Shown piece after piece: positions 17,465 to 26,641 of a stretch of 64,000 nt of DNA. This stretch comes from Lysobacteraceae bacterium (GTDB lineage: Bacteria > Pseudomonadota > Gammaproteobacteria > Xanthomonadales > BQJN01). How positions within the stretch are numbered: the first letter of the stretch is position 1; each line of letters starts with the position of its first letter. The position numbers were made by a program, and so were the translations under genes. The notes beneath the pieces were generated by a model that worked only from the letters and a program-made list of their open reading frames with translations, did no database searches and was not told where the DNA came from. Where the stretch lies: contig BQJN01000004.1 in the NCBI GenBank assembly GCA_021604725.1, positions 1 through 64,000 on the forward strand. Reading direction: 5' to 3'.

Positions 17465-18457
17465 TCACATCGCGGCCACCCGCTCCAGAGTCCAAAAAGC
17501 AGCGAGTCCGCCAATGGCGTACGGCACCACTGCTCCGGACCATTTCGGCAAGGTGCGGTAGAGCCGTCTGCTCGCTATCATCAAACCGCTAACGACTACG
17601 ACAAATGCCAGTTGGCCCAATTCTACGCCTACATTGAAGAACAACAGTGCCAGGGGTATCGCGTTTTGCGGCAGGCCTGTTTCCATCAATGCACCGGCGA
17701 AACCAAATCCGTGCAGTAGACCGAACGCAAAGGCAACAATCCATGGAGCGCGGGCGGTTATACCTGGTCGCCCTGCCCTGGCATGCAGTATCTCGCCGGC
17801 CACGAACATTATGCTCAAGGCGATGACAGCCTCTACCGGGGTCGATGGGACATTTACCACACCCATGGTCGCCAGTACCAACGTGATGCTGTGGGCGATT
17901 GTGAATGCGGTGATGGTTTTCACCAGCACCATCCAACGCAGGCCCACAATCAACAACAGGCCGAGCACGAATAGCAGATGATCGAATCCGAGCAGAATAT
18001 GCTCAAAACCAAGCACTGTGTAAGTGCTCACTACCTGCAAGGAACTGGGTTGTGATTCGACCGTAAACGCTGGGTTGCCAGGTGTCATTCGTGCGACCTG
18101 CGACCCGCCCTCCAACAGTTCCAAACGGACCAGGACACCGCTACTCGAGTCCAACAGACCAGTGACGCTGATCTGCTGGCCTGCCAACCCACCTGGTGTT
18201 TGAATCATCCACCGTTCAATGACTGCATTGTTGAGCAGCGTGGCATTCGGCTGGGTCAAGTTAACCGTGCCAACGGGGAGGTTTAGCTGCATGGGCGACT
18301 GCTGGCCGTTTGTCAGTAACGGAACTTTCCACAACACCGCATAGGCCGTCTCGCTGTTCTGCTCCAGTTCGAGGTAAGCGGGCCTTAGCGGATCAGCACC
18401 TGCATGGTTCGATATCAAGATCAATAGCAGAGTCAAACAGCGCGGCCAACAACTCAT
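17465..18457 (-). CDS. HupE/UreJ-like membrane protein
   Basis: 330 aa, ATG at 18457. A signal peptide (ending NHAGA/D) leads to a periplasmic beta-rich domain of about 150 residues. Six or seven membrane segments follow, with the HupE/UreJ_2 signatures GFEHILLGFDHLLFVLGLL, AFTIAHSITL and FGLLHGFGFAG. Conserved His and Asp in the helices fit a metal-permease-like role, as in HupE/UreJ nickel permeases, but this group is usually uncharacterised. The gene overlaps the upstream PpiC-like gene by four bases (ATGA), so the pair is translationally coupled. Confidence 0.88.
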   Translation of the reverse strand: MSCWPRCLTLLLILISNHAGADPLRPAYLELEQNSETAYAVLWKVPLLTNGQQSPMQLNLPVGTVNLTQPNATLLNNAVIERWMIQTPGGLAGQQISVTGLLDSSSGVLVRLELLEGGSQVARMTPGNPAFTVESQPSSLQVVSTYTVLGFEHILLGFDHLLFVLGLLLIVGLRWMVLVKTITAFTIAHSITLVLATMGVVNVPSTPVEAVIALSIMFVAGEILHARAGRPGITARAPWIVAFAFGLLHGFGFAGALMETGLPQNAIPLALLFFNVGVELGQLAFVVVVSGLMIASRRLYRTLPKWSGAVVPYAIGGLAAFWTLERVAAM

Positions 18458-19317
18458 TTGGCGTCGCCCTGCTCTTTGATCACCACCTCACCGCGAACAA
18501 TGACTCGATACTGACCGAGCAAGCGCTGGTACATCGCCTCATTTGCGCTCTCCCTGGCACGATCTTGCCATTCCCGGATGACCCTTTCGCGAATATCTGC
18601 CAACGGTGGCAGTTGGCCAGCACTGCGTTGTTTGAGATTGACCAAGTGCAGGCCGTAGCCTGACTGCACCGGCCCCTGCCAGCCGCCTATTTCCAGCGCC
18701 TCAAGTCGATCGACAAACGACCGGCCAAGATATCGGGCCACGTCAAAACCGGACACATGATCAAAGTTTGCTGGCAGCATGGTGTTGTCACCCAGTGACT
18801 CAAGCGGCGCACTGACCGCTCCAGTATTCAAACGCTCACGAAGATCAGTCATGTCCTGTTCGGCGTTATCGTGCCTGGTTGGATCAAAATAGACCTGATC
18901 GAAGCTGAATATGGGCTCGGAGGTGAACAATTCGGCATGGTCCCGTCGAAATGACTCCAGGTCTATTTCTGAGGGTTCACCCACGTCGATCAGGTCGTTG
19001 CTTAGAAACTCCATTTTCTGTCGAAGCCTGCGCCTGATCACCAGGTCATCCTGATCCAGACCCAAGCCCAGCGCTTGACGGTAGTACACCTCCTCGCGAA
19101 TACGATTGTCGACCAGACCCGCCAGCTCATCAGCATTGGGCGGGCGCTGCCAGGTGCGTGCAAATTGCTCTTGAAGTCGCTTGATGTCCGCTTCAGTCAA
19201 CACGATTTCCTGCTGTTCAATCGACGGCGCGCCGCTGTTGACTATTTCGTTGACGACAAAGATCGCAATGCCTATCAAGACAAAGTGAAATAATGGTTCG
19301 CGTAGTATCTTTCTCAA
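18454..19317 (-). CDS. Membrane-anchored PpiC-type peptidyl-prolyl isomerase-like protein
   Basis: 287 aa from TTG 19317, with AAGG eight bases upstream; the longer upstream reading is Arg/Cys-rich and looks non-coding. N-terminal anchor LFHFVLIGIAIFVVNEIV, then a SurA/PpiD-like helical region (LTEADIKRLQEQFARTWQRPPNADEL) and a parvulin-like segment (FSFDQVYFDP ... GPVQSGYGLHLVNLKQR). The domain is periplasmic. It is the first gene of a two-gene operon with the HupE-like protein, and it may help fold or insert that protein (inference). Confidence 0.85.
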   Translation of the reverse strand: MRKILREPLFHFVLIGIAIFVVNEIVNSGAPSIEQQEIVLTEADIKRLQEQFARTWQRPPNADELAGLVDNRIREEVYYRQALGLGLDQDDLVIRRRLRQKMEFLSNDLIDVGEPSEIDLESFRRDHAELFTSEPIFSFDQVYFDPTRHDNAEQDMTDLRERLNTGAVSAPLESLGDNTMLPANFDHVSGFDVARYLGRSFVDRLEALEIGGWQGPVQSGYGLHLVNLKQRSAGQLPPLADIRERVIREWQDRARESANEAMYQRLLGQYRVIVRGEVVIKEQGDAK

Positions 19318-19450
19318 AAATCGAATCCTTGTGCATTGGCAGCCAAATTGAGCAAGCCCAACGGCCAGACGGCGGTGACGGCAGGGCCGATGTTCTAAAC
19401 CGACTGCCCGCAATATACTTCGCAAGTGCAATCTACACCGGGAGTGCCGC

Positions 19451-20614
19451 GTGGACAACGACCAAAAACAATACGAGGTTGCGGTAATCGGGCTGGGGGC
19501 AATGGGCGCTGCGGCCACCTATCAATTGGCCAACAAGGGTATCAGGGTGCTTGGCATTGATCAGCACGACCCGCCCCATTCCCACGGCTCAAGTCATGGT
19601 GAGACGCGTATCACTCGCGAAGCGATTGGCGAAGGTCCACAATTCGTACCGTTGGCACGGCGGTCGCACCTGCTGTGGCGCAAGATTGAAGCGGCCAGTG
19701 GAAAACGGCTTTTCACGCAGTGTGGTGGTCTGATTATCGCCGGCAGTGGTCTTGATTCGCCCTTGCACGGCCAGCGCAACTTTCTCCGGTCCACCGTTGA
19801 CCAGGCAATCCAGCACAACATTCTCCATCGACAGCTCGCTGCCCAAACCATCGCCGAACAACACCCACAATTTGCAGTCGATGACTACCAATGCGGCTAT
19901 TACGAGCCTGGTGCCGGCTTCCTCAACCCGGAAGCTGCAATTTCGGCACAGCTGTCTTTGGCCGAGTCTGTTGGCGCGACTGTAATCACTGGCAGCAAGG
20001 CGACCTGGTCCAAGGTTGGCGCAGGCTTCGCAATCTCGGTCAATGGGAACATATTCTATGTCGACAAAGTCGTTTTAGCCCTGGGTCCATGGTTACCGCA
20101 GGCAGTGCCGTACATTTCGCCGAGACTGACCGTGCGTAGGCAATCACTATTTTGGTTCGCTCTCGATGGGACCGTCGATTACCGAACCAACACGCCAATA
20201 TTTATCTGGCACTGGGGGCCTGGCGAGAATGAGGTGTTTTACGGATTTCCGCAGATTGGACCCAAGCCTGAAATCAAAGTGGCAAGCGAACAAACCTGCA
20301 AAAGCACAGCACCCGACAACGTTGAGCGGCATATCGACAAAGATGAATGCGTCCATTTTTACGCCCGGCATCTCGCTTCTCGACTACGCGGCGTGAGTAA
20401 TCGGTGCACGCGCGCAACCTCTTGCCTTTATACCTGCACCGAAGATTCAGACTTCATTATTGATTGGTCGCCAGAGCAAGCCGACATGCTTATCGTTTCT
20501 GCGTGTTCGGGCCATGGGTTCAAACATTCCGCCGCGATCGGTGAAGCTGTGGCAGAAATGATAACGACAGGGACAACACCTGCGGTGCTTTTGCCTTTTG
20601 CATTGAAGACCTGA
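19451..20614 (+). CDS. FAD-dependent amine oxidase of the monomeric sarcosine oxidase/SolA family
   Basis: 387 aa, GTG 19451 after CCGGGAG. Begins with the Rossmann motif VAVIGLGAMGAAATYQLA, then HSHGSSHGETRITREA, which is highly typical of MSOX and N-methyltryptophan oxidase. SCLYTCTEDSDFIIDW holds the Cys that in MSOX binds FAD covalently, and SACSGHGFKHSAAIGE is the C-terminal flavin-binding motif. It oxidises N-methylated amino acids with oxygen to give H2O2, formaldehyde and the free amine; the true substrate (sarcosine, N-methyltryptophan, pipecolate) cannot be told. Cytoplasmic, apparently monocistronic, divergent from the PpiC/HupE pair. Confidence 0.9.
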   Translation: MDNDQKQYEVAVIGLGAMGAAATYQLANKGIRVLGIDQHDPPHSHGSSHGETRITREAIGEGPQFVPLARRSHLLWRKIEAASGKRLFTQCGGLIIAGSGLDSPLHGQRNFLRSTVDQAIQHNILHRQLAAQTIAEQHPQFAVDDYQCGYYEPGAGFLNPEAAISAQLSLAESVGATVITGSKATWSKVGAGFAISVNGNIFYVDKVVLALGPWLPQAVPYISPRLTVRRQSLFWFALDGTVDYRTNTPIFIWHWGPGENEVFYGFPQIGPKPEIKVASEQTCKSTAPDNVERHIDKDECVHFYARHLASRLRGVSNRCTRATSCLYTCTEDSDFIIDWSPEQADMLIVSACSGHGFKHSAAIGEAVAEMITTGTTPAVLLPFALKT

Positions 20615-20757
20615 AGGCCGGCGGCCCAAATTGCGGTCCGTGCTAACCGTTTCCCGATGTGTGACGTCTACGTTATTGAAAGGCAAGTGCAGAACTCGTT
20701 AGTCGCGGCAAAGCACACCAGCCTTTGAAACGAAATGTCTATCAAAGGAGATCTCGA

Positions 20758-21360
20758 ATGAGCGAACTGACTACGATAAAGGCCGGCTTAAGTGCATTTG
20801 GCGCTGCGCTGGGAATGGTGTTGATGGCTGGCAGTGGCGTCCAGGCCCATGGTGAGCACGCCATGGTGTTCTCGCACCACGACGCTGAGATTCAGGTGAT
20901 GGGAGAACGCAACAACCGACGCTACCGCGTTGGCGACCGCGTGTTCGGTCGCGATGACCTCACAGAGCAGCAATGGGCCAGGCTCGATGCCATTGAAAGG
21001 CGACTTGAAGCGGCAGAAAAGGAGTTTGAGGCCAGCACCGAAGGCCTCGATGAGTGGGCCGAGCAGATGGACAAGGTAGCAGCAAAAATTGAGCTCGCTG
21101 CCGATGGCATTGACGACATTGAGATCGACATCGATCGCACCGATGGCAAGATCAGCCACCGTGAGTTTGAGCAAATGGCCCGCGCCATGTCAGAAAAAAT
21201 GCGCGTATTTGAACAACAAATCGCAGTCCATGAGAAGGAAATGCGCGCCATCGAGGCTGAAATGCCCGAGATTAATCAAGTCGCGCTCAACCGCCTGGAA
21301 GCCGAGGCCGAGCAGCTAAAAGTTACCTTGTTGCAAATCGTCGAAGAGCTCGACACCTGA
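20758..21360 (+). CDS. Secreted/periplasmic coiled-coil protein
   Basis: 200 aa from ATG 20758 behind a strong AAGGAGA. Signal peptide with cleavage probably after VQA, giving a mature N-terminus HGEHAMVFSHHDAEIQV. Residues 80-200 form a long, strongly acidic and basic heptad-rich region (IERRLEAAEKEFEAST and so on), consistent with a coiled coil. The His-rich N-terminus might bind metal, but this is only a guess. No family recognised. Followed 53 bases later by a GGATG-loop hairpin. Confidence 0.75.
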   Translation: MSELTTIKAGLSAFGAALGMVLMAGSGVQAHGEHAMVFSHHDAEIQVMGERNNRRYRVGDRVFGRDDLTEQQWARLDAIERRLEAAEKEFEASTEGLDEWAEQMDKVAAKIELAADGIDDIEIDIDRTDGKISHREFEQMARAMSEKMRVFEQQIAVHEKEMRAIEAEMPEINQVALNRLEAEAEQLKVTLLQIVEELDT

Positions 21361-21413
21361 GATCGCTATTTGCACCGAGCTGGACACGCCCGCACGCTTG
21401 TCAAACAACCGCA

Positions 21414-21431
21414 CCGCACATGGATGTGCGG
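21414..21431 (+). repeat. GGATG-loop hairpin
   Basis: CCGCACATGGATGTGCGG: stem CCGCAC/GTGCGG with loop ATGGAT, located 53 bases after the coiled-coil gene. An identical 18-mer lies at 50185-50202. Confidence 0.65.
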
Positions 21432-21481
21432 ATGTCGGCCTCGGCAGCAGCCAAAACCTGCCAGTGACAAGCCCTACAGCT

Positions 21482-22579
21482 TCAAGCCCGACGAATTGAC
21501 TCAATATCGTTACTGGCCTGACTGGAAAGGTACTGTCGAGGGGTCATGCCGGTATGCTTCTTAAATGCTCGGTAAAAGGTTGCGTTGCTGGCAAACCCTG
21601 CCTCCAGGCCGATATCCATGACCGATTGCCGGCTGCTCATATCACAAAGCAAACGCTGCGCTTCCTGAACACGTCGTTGGTTGATCAACTCTGAAAAAGA
21701 GGTATTCAGGTGGACGCTGAACAACTGAGACAGCTGATGCGGGGTGATCTCCATCACATGGGCCAAGGTGGCATGGTCCAGGTTGTCTTGACGCCACAGT
21801 TGTCGGTCATCGAGTGCTTGATCAAGGCGGCTAGTCAGCTGCCTGACTACCGAATCGGGCAATTGGCTGCGTGCATACGGCTTTCCAGGGCATGGGATGC
21901 GTTGCATCAAGCCTTCCGGCATGACCACCAGGAGCGCCACCGCATAAATCAATACTGCCACCAGGGCGGTGGTGACGTACGCGGCCACCGGTGGGTAGCT
22001 GCCGAACAGCATCAGCGAGCTGGTGAGAGCCAGGTCAAAGGCAGAATAGGCTAGCAACAAGGACAAAAGAAATCGTAACCAGGCGGTATGCCAGGCGGGA
22101 CGCGACCCACCATCCGAGGTAGTTGCTTGGCGCGAAATAGCGCTGCGAGCGGACCACGCACAGATCGCGGTTAGCACCCAGAACAACGTATACACAGCCA
22201 TAGTCAACCCTGCCGAGGGTTGCAGTGCCAGCTTTTCCGGCCCGTCCATGGCGTAGATCGGCAACATGGCCAGCGCGACCAGCCCGGCAGGCAAAAATAC
22301 CAAAGGCCAGCGCAGCGCTTGTTGCCGCAAGAACCTTTGAACGTACACGTAGGTGAGCGGACCGATCAGAAACCACATTGGCACAAACACGCCAATGAGA
22401 TGCGGCCATCGGTTCAGTAGCCCGGATGCACCGGCATAACTTTCTGCGACCAGGATCGTAGCCACCGCCACCAGGGCTGCCAGCACCGCATTGCCGGGTG
22501 CACGGCGCCTGCCGACCGTTGCCAGCAGCAGCGCCAAAAATGTGCCATGCAATACCAGCAACCCCAGTAGTGTGGTCAC
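21482..22579 (-). CDS. AraC-family regulator with N-terminal multi-pass membrane domain
   Basis: 365 aa, GTG start at 22579, one base after the stop of the preceding minus-strand gene. About seven membrane segments in residues 1-215 (MTTLLGLLVLHGTFLALLLA first), then the AraC DNA-binding domain with MDIGLEAGFASNATFYRAFK and TGMTPRQYLSS as the second helix-turn-helix. Same architecture as 14657-15796 but not closely similar in sequence. Coupled to the DUF1579-like gene upstream, so it may regulate its own operon. Confidence 0.88.
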   Translation of the reverse strand: MTTLLGLLVLHGTFLALLLATVGRRRAPGNAVLAALVAVATILVAESYAGASGLLNRWPHLIGVFVPMWFLIGPLTYVYVQRFLRQQALRWPLVFLPAGLVALAMLPIYAMDGPEKLALQPSAGLTMAVYTLFWVLTAICAWSARSAISRQATTSDGGSRPAWHTAWLRFLLSLLLAYSAFDLALTSSLMLFGSYPPVAAYVTTALVAVLIYAVALLVVMPEGLMQRIPCPGKPYARSQLPDSVVRQLTSRLDQALDDRQLWRQDNLDHATLAHVMEITPHQLSQLFSVHLNTSFSELINQRRVQEAQRLLCDMSSRQSVMDIGLEAGFASNATFYRAFKKHTGMTPRQYLSSQASNDIESIRRA

Positions 22580-22580
22580 C

Positions 22581-23198
22581 TCATCCGTCCTCGTTTAAGT
22601 TTGCGGTCGGACCACCGGGAATGTTGCGGCGGTATTCGATATCAAAATATTGCGTCCAGTCGCCACCGGCTTGTTTGTTGAAACCCCAGTTGTGAATGTT
22701 GCCATTGGCCATTGGCTTCCAGTGCCAGCGATGCTTGCTGCGCCGCGGCGTACCCTGCCTGTCATTAAACTCAATCCAGTCGGTTTCCAAAACCATGCTT
22801 CCATCCTGTTGCAAACCACCTCGCAATGGCAAGTATGACCCATTGTTTGCCACCCAGACTTGATGCCACTTGCCATCTGCACCCAACGCGGTGTGACTAC
22901 GACCCTCCATCCGAAACGCAGTGCCCGGCGTGGTATAGATGTCATTGAGGTGCTGCCAATGTTGCATTAGCACACATCCCTGCAGCCCTTTTTCAATGGT
23001 ATCGAAGCCAACCATCAGACCTGATGATCGATCAAACACCATCCACTTCCCGACCCAAAAGTCGAAATCAGCATAGTTCCCATTCGACTCGGCCCACCAC
23101 ACCGGCCCACTGCAGGGAATGCCTGCTGTTTGAGCCTGAGCCAGGCTTGAATGCAGTGCCGAAACGGCCAGGGCAGCGCCCAGAAAAAGGTATTTCAT
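22581..23198 (-). CDS. Secreted DUF1579-like protein
   Basis: 205 aa, ATG 23198. Signal peptide with probable cleavage after LAQA. The motif FDFWVGKWMVFD near residue 45 is typical of the DUF1579/FABP-like beta-barrel group; later blocks EGRSHTALGADGKWHQVWVANNG and LETDWIEF fit alternating beta strands. Probably binds a small hydrophobic ligand, but no activity is known. It precedes the membrane AraC gene on the same strand with a gap of one base. A copy of the MITE-like repeat lies just upstream of its start. Confidence 0.72.
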   Translation of the reverse strand: MKYLFLGAALAVSALHSSLAQAQTAGIPCSGPVWWAESNGNYADFDFWVGKWMVFDRSSGLMVGFDTIEKGLQGCVLMQHWQHLNDIYTTPGTAFRMEGRSHTALGADGKWHQVWVANNGSYLPLRGGLQQDGSMVLETDWIEFNDRQGTPRRSKHRWHWKPMANGNIHNWGFNKQAGGDWTQYFDIEYRRNIPGGPTANLNEDG

Positions 23199-23213
23199 CT
23201 TTTGCTCCTAGTT

Positions 23214-23367
23214 AAAGATCGTCCACGATTAACCATCCATGGCTAACGCGGACACGGGTTTTCAAGGAGCGCGGTCATTGAAACCCTTCATTTTCAATGA
23301 ATTGAAAATGGCTGGCACGTTCCATGTGCCAGGGCAAGCGTCCAAACACCTATCCGTGGACGCGCTC
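23214..23367. repeat. Degenerate copy of the 154-bp MITE-like hairpin element
   Basis: Related along its whole length to the elements at 38136-38288 and 44661-44814: GATCGTCCACGATTAACCAT at one end, GTGGACGCGCTC at the other, with CATTTTC/GAAAATG and TGGCAC/GTGCCA stems between. Several stems carry substitutions, and no target duplication is evident. It lies between the divergent DUF1579-like and GntR genes, 16 bases upstream of the former. Confidence 0.85.
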
Positions 23368-23487
23368 CGGTTCGATGTGACTTCATCTCGAAGCCGCAGA
23401 ACAACGTCGCATGACCCGGGTTACCGACTCATCTCAGCCCATTGGATGGAAGCAAATTGCGCTCAAAGGCTTGCGGCGCACACAAAC

Positions 23488-23511
23488 ATTGTATTATTGT
23501 GCTAATACAAT
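23488..23511 (+). promoter_or_regulatory. Palindromic operator of the GntR/ABC operon
   Basis: Perfect inverted repeat ATTGTATTA/TAATACAAT with a 6-base centre (TTGTGC). The half-sites GTATTA/TAATAC are of the kind bound by YtrA-subfamily GntR repressors. A -10-like TATTAT (23492-23497) overlaps the left arm, and a TTGCGG at 23471 could be the -35, with a spacer of about 15 bases. Likely autorepression site. Confidence 0.72.
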
Positions 23512-23529
23512 AATCTTGAAGCACAGCTT

Positions 23530-23937
23530 TTGAACCTTCATCTGAATCACCAGGACGGTACCCCGGTCTATCAACAGATCATCCAACAGGTGAAACATCT
23601 GGTGGCCAGTGGTCGATTGACACCGGGCCAGGAAATCCCGCCCATCCGCAAGCTGGCCGAACAGCTGTTGATCAACCCCAATACGGTCGCGCGCGCCTAC
23701 CGCGACCTTGAACAGTCCGGTTGGGTATTCAAGCGGCGTGGTGCCGGCACATATATCGCTGAGCGCTGTTCTCCCCTGTCCAACAGTGAAAAGAATCGCA
23801 TCCTTGGTGAGCGCGCATCAGCTCTCCTCGCCGAGGCCCATCAGATGAATGTTCCTCTTGCAGAAGTCATTGACCTGCTTCATCAACTCCACCGCGACAA
23901 GCACTCGCCGCCTGAACCCAATGAGGACCAACCATGA
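23530..23937 (+). CDS. GntR-family transcriptional regulator, YtrA subfamily
   Basis: 135 aa, TTG 23530. N-terminal winged helix (GTPVYQQIIQQVKHLVASGR, then LAEQLLINPNTVARAYRDLE and KRRGAGTYI), with a short C-terminal helical tail and no ligand-binding domain, as in YtrA-type regulators, which usually control a following ABC transporter. Its stop overlaps the ABC gene start by four bases. Binds the palindrome upstream by inference. The inducer is unknown; relatives respond to cell-wall antibiotics or envelope stress. Confidence 0.92.
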   Translation: MNLHLNHQDGTPVYQQIIQQVKHLVASGRLTPGQEIPPIRKLAEQLLINPNTVARAYRDLEQSGWVFKRRGAGTYIAERCSPLSNSEKNRILGERASALLAEAHQMNVPLAEVIDLLHQLHRDKHSPPEPNEDQP

Positions 23938-24854
23938 CCCACTCGCTCGACCGACCTGTGGTGGTCGTAAATCAGCTGAGTCGAACTTTTGACCAGCAGC
24001 CAGCCTTGAGCAGCGTGAATATGCAGGCCTATCCAGGCCAGGTGTATGGCATCGTCGGCGAGAACGGGGCCGGGAAAACGACCTTGATCAAGCATCTGTT
24101 AGGCTTGTACAAGGCACAATCTGGTACCGTCCGCGTCTTTGACAAAAACCCGGTCAAACAGCCAGAGGCTGTGCTTTCGAACATTGGCTATCTGTCGGAA
24201 CAACCCGATATGCCAGCCTGGATGAAAATCTCAGAGCTGATCAACTACACGGCGGCGTTCTATCCGGGGTGGGATTCGAGTTACGCCGCGGAGCTGGTCG
24301 CAATGTTCGGGCTCGACACTTCGCTACAAGTGCGCAACCTGTCGAAAGGCATGCGGGCGCAGTTGGGTCTGGTCCTGGCGCAGGCGCATCGCCCTCGATT
24401 GCTGTTGTTGGATGAGCCTTCATCCGGCCTGGATCCGAACGTTCGCAGAGACATTCTAAGTGCGATCATAAGAACGGTGGTTGATGAAGGCCGGTCCGTC
24501 ATCTTCTCGTCCCATCTGCTGGAGGAGGTTGAGCGAGTCAGTGATCATTTGATGATGTTGCGCAAGGGTCAGATCATGCTGTCGGACCCGATGGAACAGG
24601 TGTTATCCGACCACCACCGACTCACATTCAAGTCCAGTTCGCCCCCGCCATTCCTTGGTCAATTGGATCAGGTGCTGCGCAGTGAAGCCCTGGGAGATGA
24701 GTGGCAAGTCGATTGCTACGGTCCACTGGAAGCGCTGCGTGCGCATACCCAATCAGCCGGCATTGAGCTGCTCAGCCATCACCGCTTGTCGCTCAACGAG
24801 ATCTTTTTGTTGCGCAGTCGTTCACTCTCGCAAGCGGCACCCTCGCATGCGTAG
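23934..24854 (+). CDS. ABC transporter ATP-binding protein
   Basis: 306 aa, ATG 23934. Walker A is GENGAGKTT, Q-loop region is SEQPDMPAW, signature is LSKGMRAQLGLVLAQA, and Walker B is LLLLDEPSSGLDP, with the H-loop in IFSSHLLEEVE. Belongs to the ABC-2/YtrB-like group of lantibiotic or uncharacterised exporters. The C-terminal extension (240-306) carries the usual variable domain. It is translated with the GntR gene before it and the permease after it. Confidence 0.92.
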   Translation: MTHSLDRPVVVVNQLSRTFDQQPALSSVNMQAYPGQVYGIVGENGAGKTTLIKHLLGLYKAQSGTVRVFDKNPVKQPEAVLSNIGYLSEQPDMPAWMKISELINYTAAFYPGWDSSYAAELVAMFGLDTSLQVRNLSKGMRAQLGLVLAQAHRPRLLLLDEPSSGLDPNVRRDILSAIIRTVVDEGRSVIFSSHLLEEVERVSDHLMMLRKGQIMLSDPMEQVLSDHHRLTFKSSSPPPFLGQLDQVLRSEALGDEWQVDCYGPLEALRAHTQSAGIELLSHHRLSLNEIFLLRSRSLSQAAPSHA

Positions 24855-26463
24855 TCGGCAAATTCGCGCCTTGCTCTGGGAGTTGTGGGCACGCAATAGG
24901 TTTTCACTGGCAGCGACTGTGATTGGGGTGCCATTGTTGTTGCTTGGTGCTCAACAAATCGTCGCAGTTTGGCCTGCTTTCCAGGTGGGATATGGACTGA
25001 TCAAGTTGTTGGCCATCTGGAGCATCGCCTACCTGGTAATGATCTTTTCCTATGCAGAATTTTCTGCCAAGTCCCTGCAGACCGGGTTTCCTCGTCATGT
25101 CATGAAACTGCCGGCACCCACTTGGCTTCTCCTCGCAACGCCGCTAACCGTCGCTGTTTGCACGGTGTATTCGCTCGCCATCATACTCACCTCCTTGATG
25201 GTCGACCAATCCATGTCAGGTTTGGACTATTGCTTGTTCTTCCTGGCTGCAATTGTTGCCATGAGTTGGATGCAAGCCATCAACTGGGGCCTGAACCGCA
25301 CCCCAATACGAGCGGCCATTGTGGTGATTGTGGTCTTGGCCCTGACCGGCGCCGCCATGGTTTCCACACTGTCGATTTCGGGTGGGCCAATCATGCCGTT
25401 TGGGCTGGCGTTGATCACACTGCTGCTGTTGGCACTGGTTGGCGTCAGCTTTGCCTATTGGACACTGAAGCGAGTTCGCTGTGGCCAAACCATTGGCCAG
25501 ACCATCTTCTGGAGTGACTTCACGGTGCCGGGCTTTGCCATGCGTCGTCTTTTTCGATCACCGGAGAAAGCGCAGTTTTGGTACGAATGGCGCGTATTTG
25601 GTTCGCTATTGCCATTGGCCGCGCTATTTTTCGGAGCCCTGTTGTTCTTCGCGCAGTTCCTGCCCTCTGCTGCCAACGATTCGATCAATGCAACGGCAAT
25701 CGTTATCGGAATGTTTCTATATATCGCAACGTTGGCAGGCTTTGAGCTCGGAAAATCCCACGTTGGAGCCAGCGATAGAAGCATGACCGGTTTCTGGGCG
25801 AGCCGACCGCTTGGGTCTCATCAATTGGCATTTGCCAAAGTAAAGGTGGCCGGGTTCAGCGTTGCTCTGGCATGGCTGCTTTGCTTTATTCCACTTGTCG
25901 CCGCCTGGTGGCTGACAGACCACGCAATAAGACTGAACCAGGCATGGCTTGTGCTCAGATCGCTGCACGGTTTCGAGGGTGCCCTGGTCACTGTCTTTTT
26001 GGCGGCAAGTGTTGTTCCTGTTCTGGCCTGGGTCCTGTGCGGCAATAGTCTGGCGGTCGGAATGATCGGCAACCGTCGAACCAAACGAACGCTGGCCGTG
26101 GCCGCCGTTGCCACGATTGTCACCATCGGTTTCGCTGCCTATAGGCTCTCGCTGATTGAGAACTGGACAGACGTTTTGTTGACTCATTACCCAACAGTGT
26201 TCGCCATGCTCGCCGTCATCGTATCGGTTGGGTTCATCTTGCTGCTGCGCGCCTTTGTTCGAATCGCCCCTTGGTCCAGCATACGTTCACGTTTTGTTGC
26301 CACTTTAATATGTGCTGGCCTGGTCCTGGCGGCCACATCGCTGATGGACGGTCTCACACATTTCCCATTTGGCTTCCTTAGTCTGACTATCGTCTTGTCA
26401 CTGCTGTCGCTGTACCCCTGGTTGCTCGCACCAATCGCTCTACACAACAACCGTCACCTCTAG
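24847..26463 (+). CDS. ABC transporter permease (multi-pass membrane subunit)
   Basis: 538 aa from ATG 24847, which overlaps the ABC stop by eight bases; the longer frame from 24655 is only a shadow over the ATPase gene. About a dozen hydrophobic segments (VIGVPLLLLGAQQIVAVW first), in two bundles with a hydrophilic linker around residues 220-260. No family motif beyond ABC-2-like permease features. Forms the exporter with the preceding ATPase. Substrate unknown. Confidence 0.87.
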   Translation: MRSRQIRALLWELWARNRFSLAATVIGVPLLLLGAQQIVAVWPAFQVGYGLIKLLAIWSIAYLVMIFSYAEFSAKSLQTGFPRHVMKLPAPTWLLLATPLTVAVCTVYSLAIILTSLMVDQSMSGLDYCLFFLAAIVAMSWMQAINWGLNRTPIRAAIVVIVVLALTGAAMVSTLSISGGPIMPFGLALITLLLLALVGVSFAYWTLKRVRCGQTIGQTIFWSDFTVPGFAMRRLFRSPEKAQFWYEWRVFGSLLPLAALFFGALLFFAQFLPSAANDSINATAIVIGMFLYIATLAGFELGKSHVGASDRSMTGFWASRPLGSHQLAFAKVKVAGFSVALAWLLCFIPLVAAWWLTDHAIRLNQAWLVLRSLHGFEGALVTVFLAASVVPVLAWVLCGNSLAVGMIGNRRTKRTLAVAAVATIVTIGFAAYRLSLIENWTDVLLTHYPTVFAMLAVIVSVGFILLLRAFVRIAPWSSIRSRFVATLICAGLVLAATSLMDGLTHFPFGFLSLTIVLSLLSLYPWLLAPIALHNNRHL

Positions 26464-26641
26464 CCTGCATTATTCATGAAGGCTAGGTAGACATGACGCT
26501 GCAAATGAAAAGGTGCTTCGTCAAAGTCACGTTTCCACGTGCTGATGGTCAATAAAGGTAACGCCCTGCCCACACCATCTCCAGGCAGCCAAGTCGTATG
26601 CTAGAGTACGGCAAACAGACAAAAACAGTAGGGAGGACAGG

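Noticed and set aside
17147-17543. Overlapping minus-strand open frames around the tRNA duplication
   Set aside because: They are readings of the duplicated tRNA end and terminator; no coding signature.
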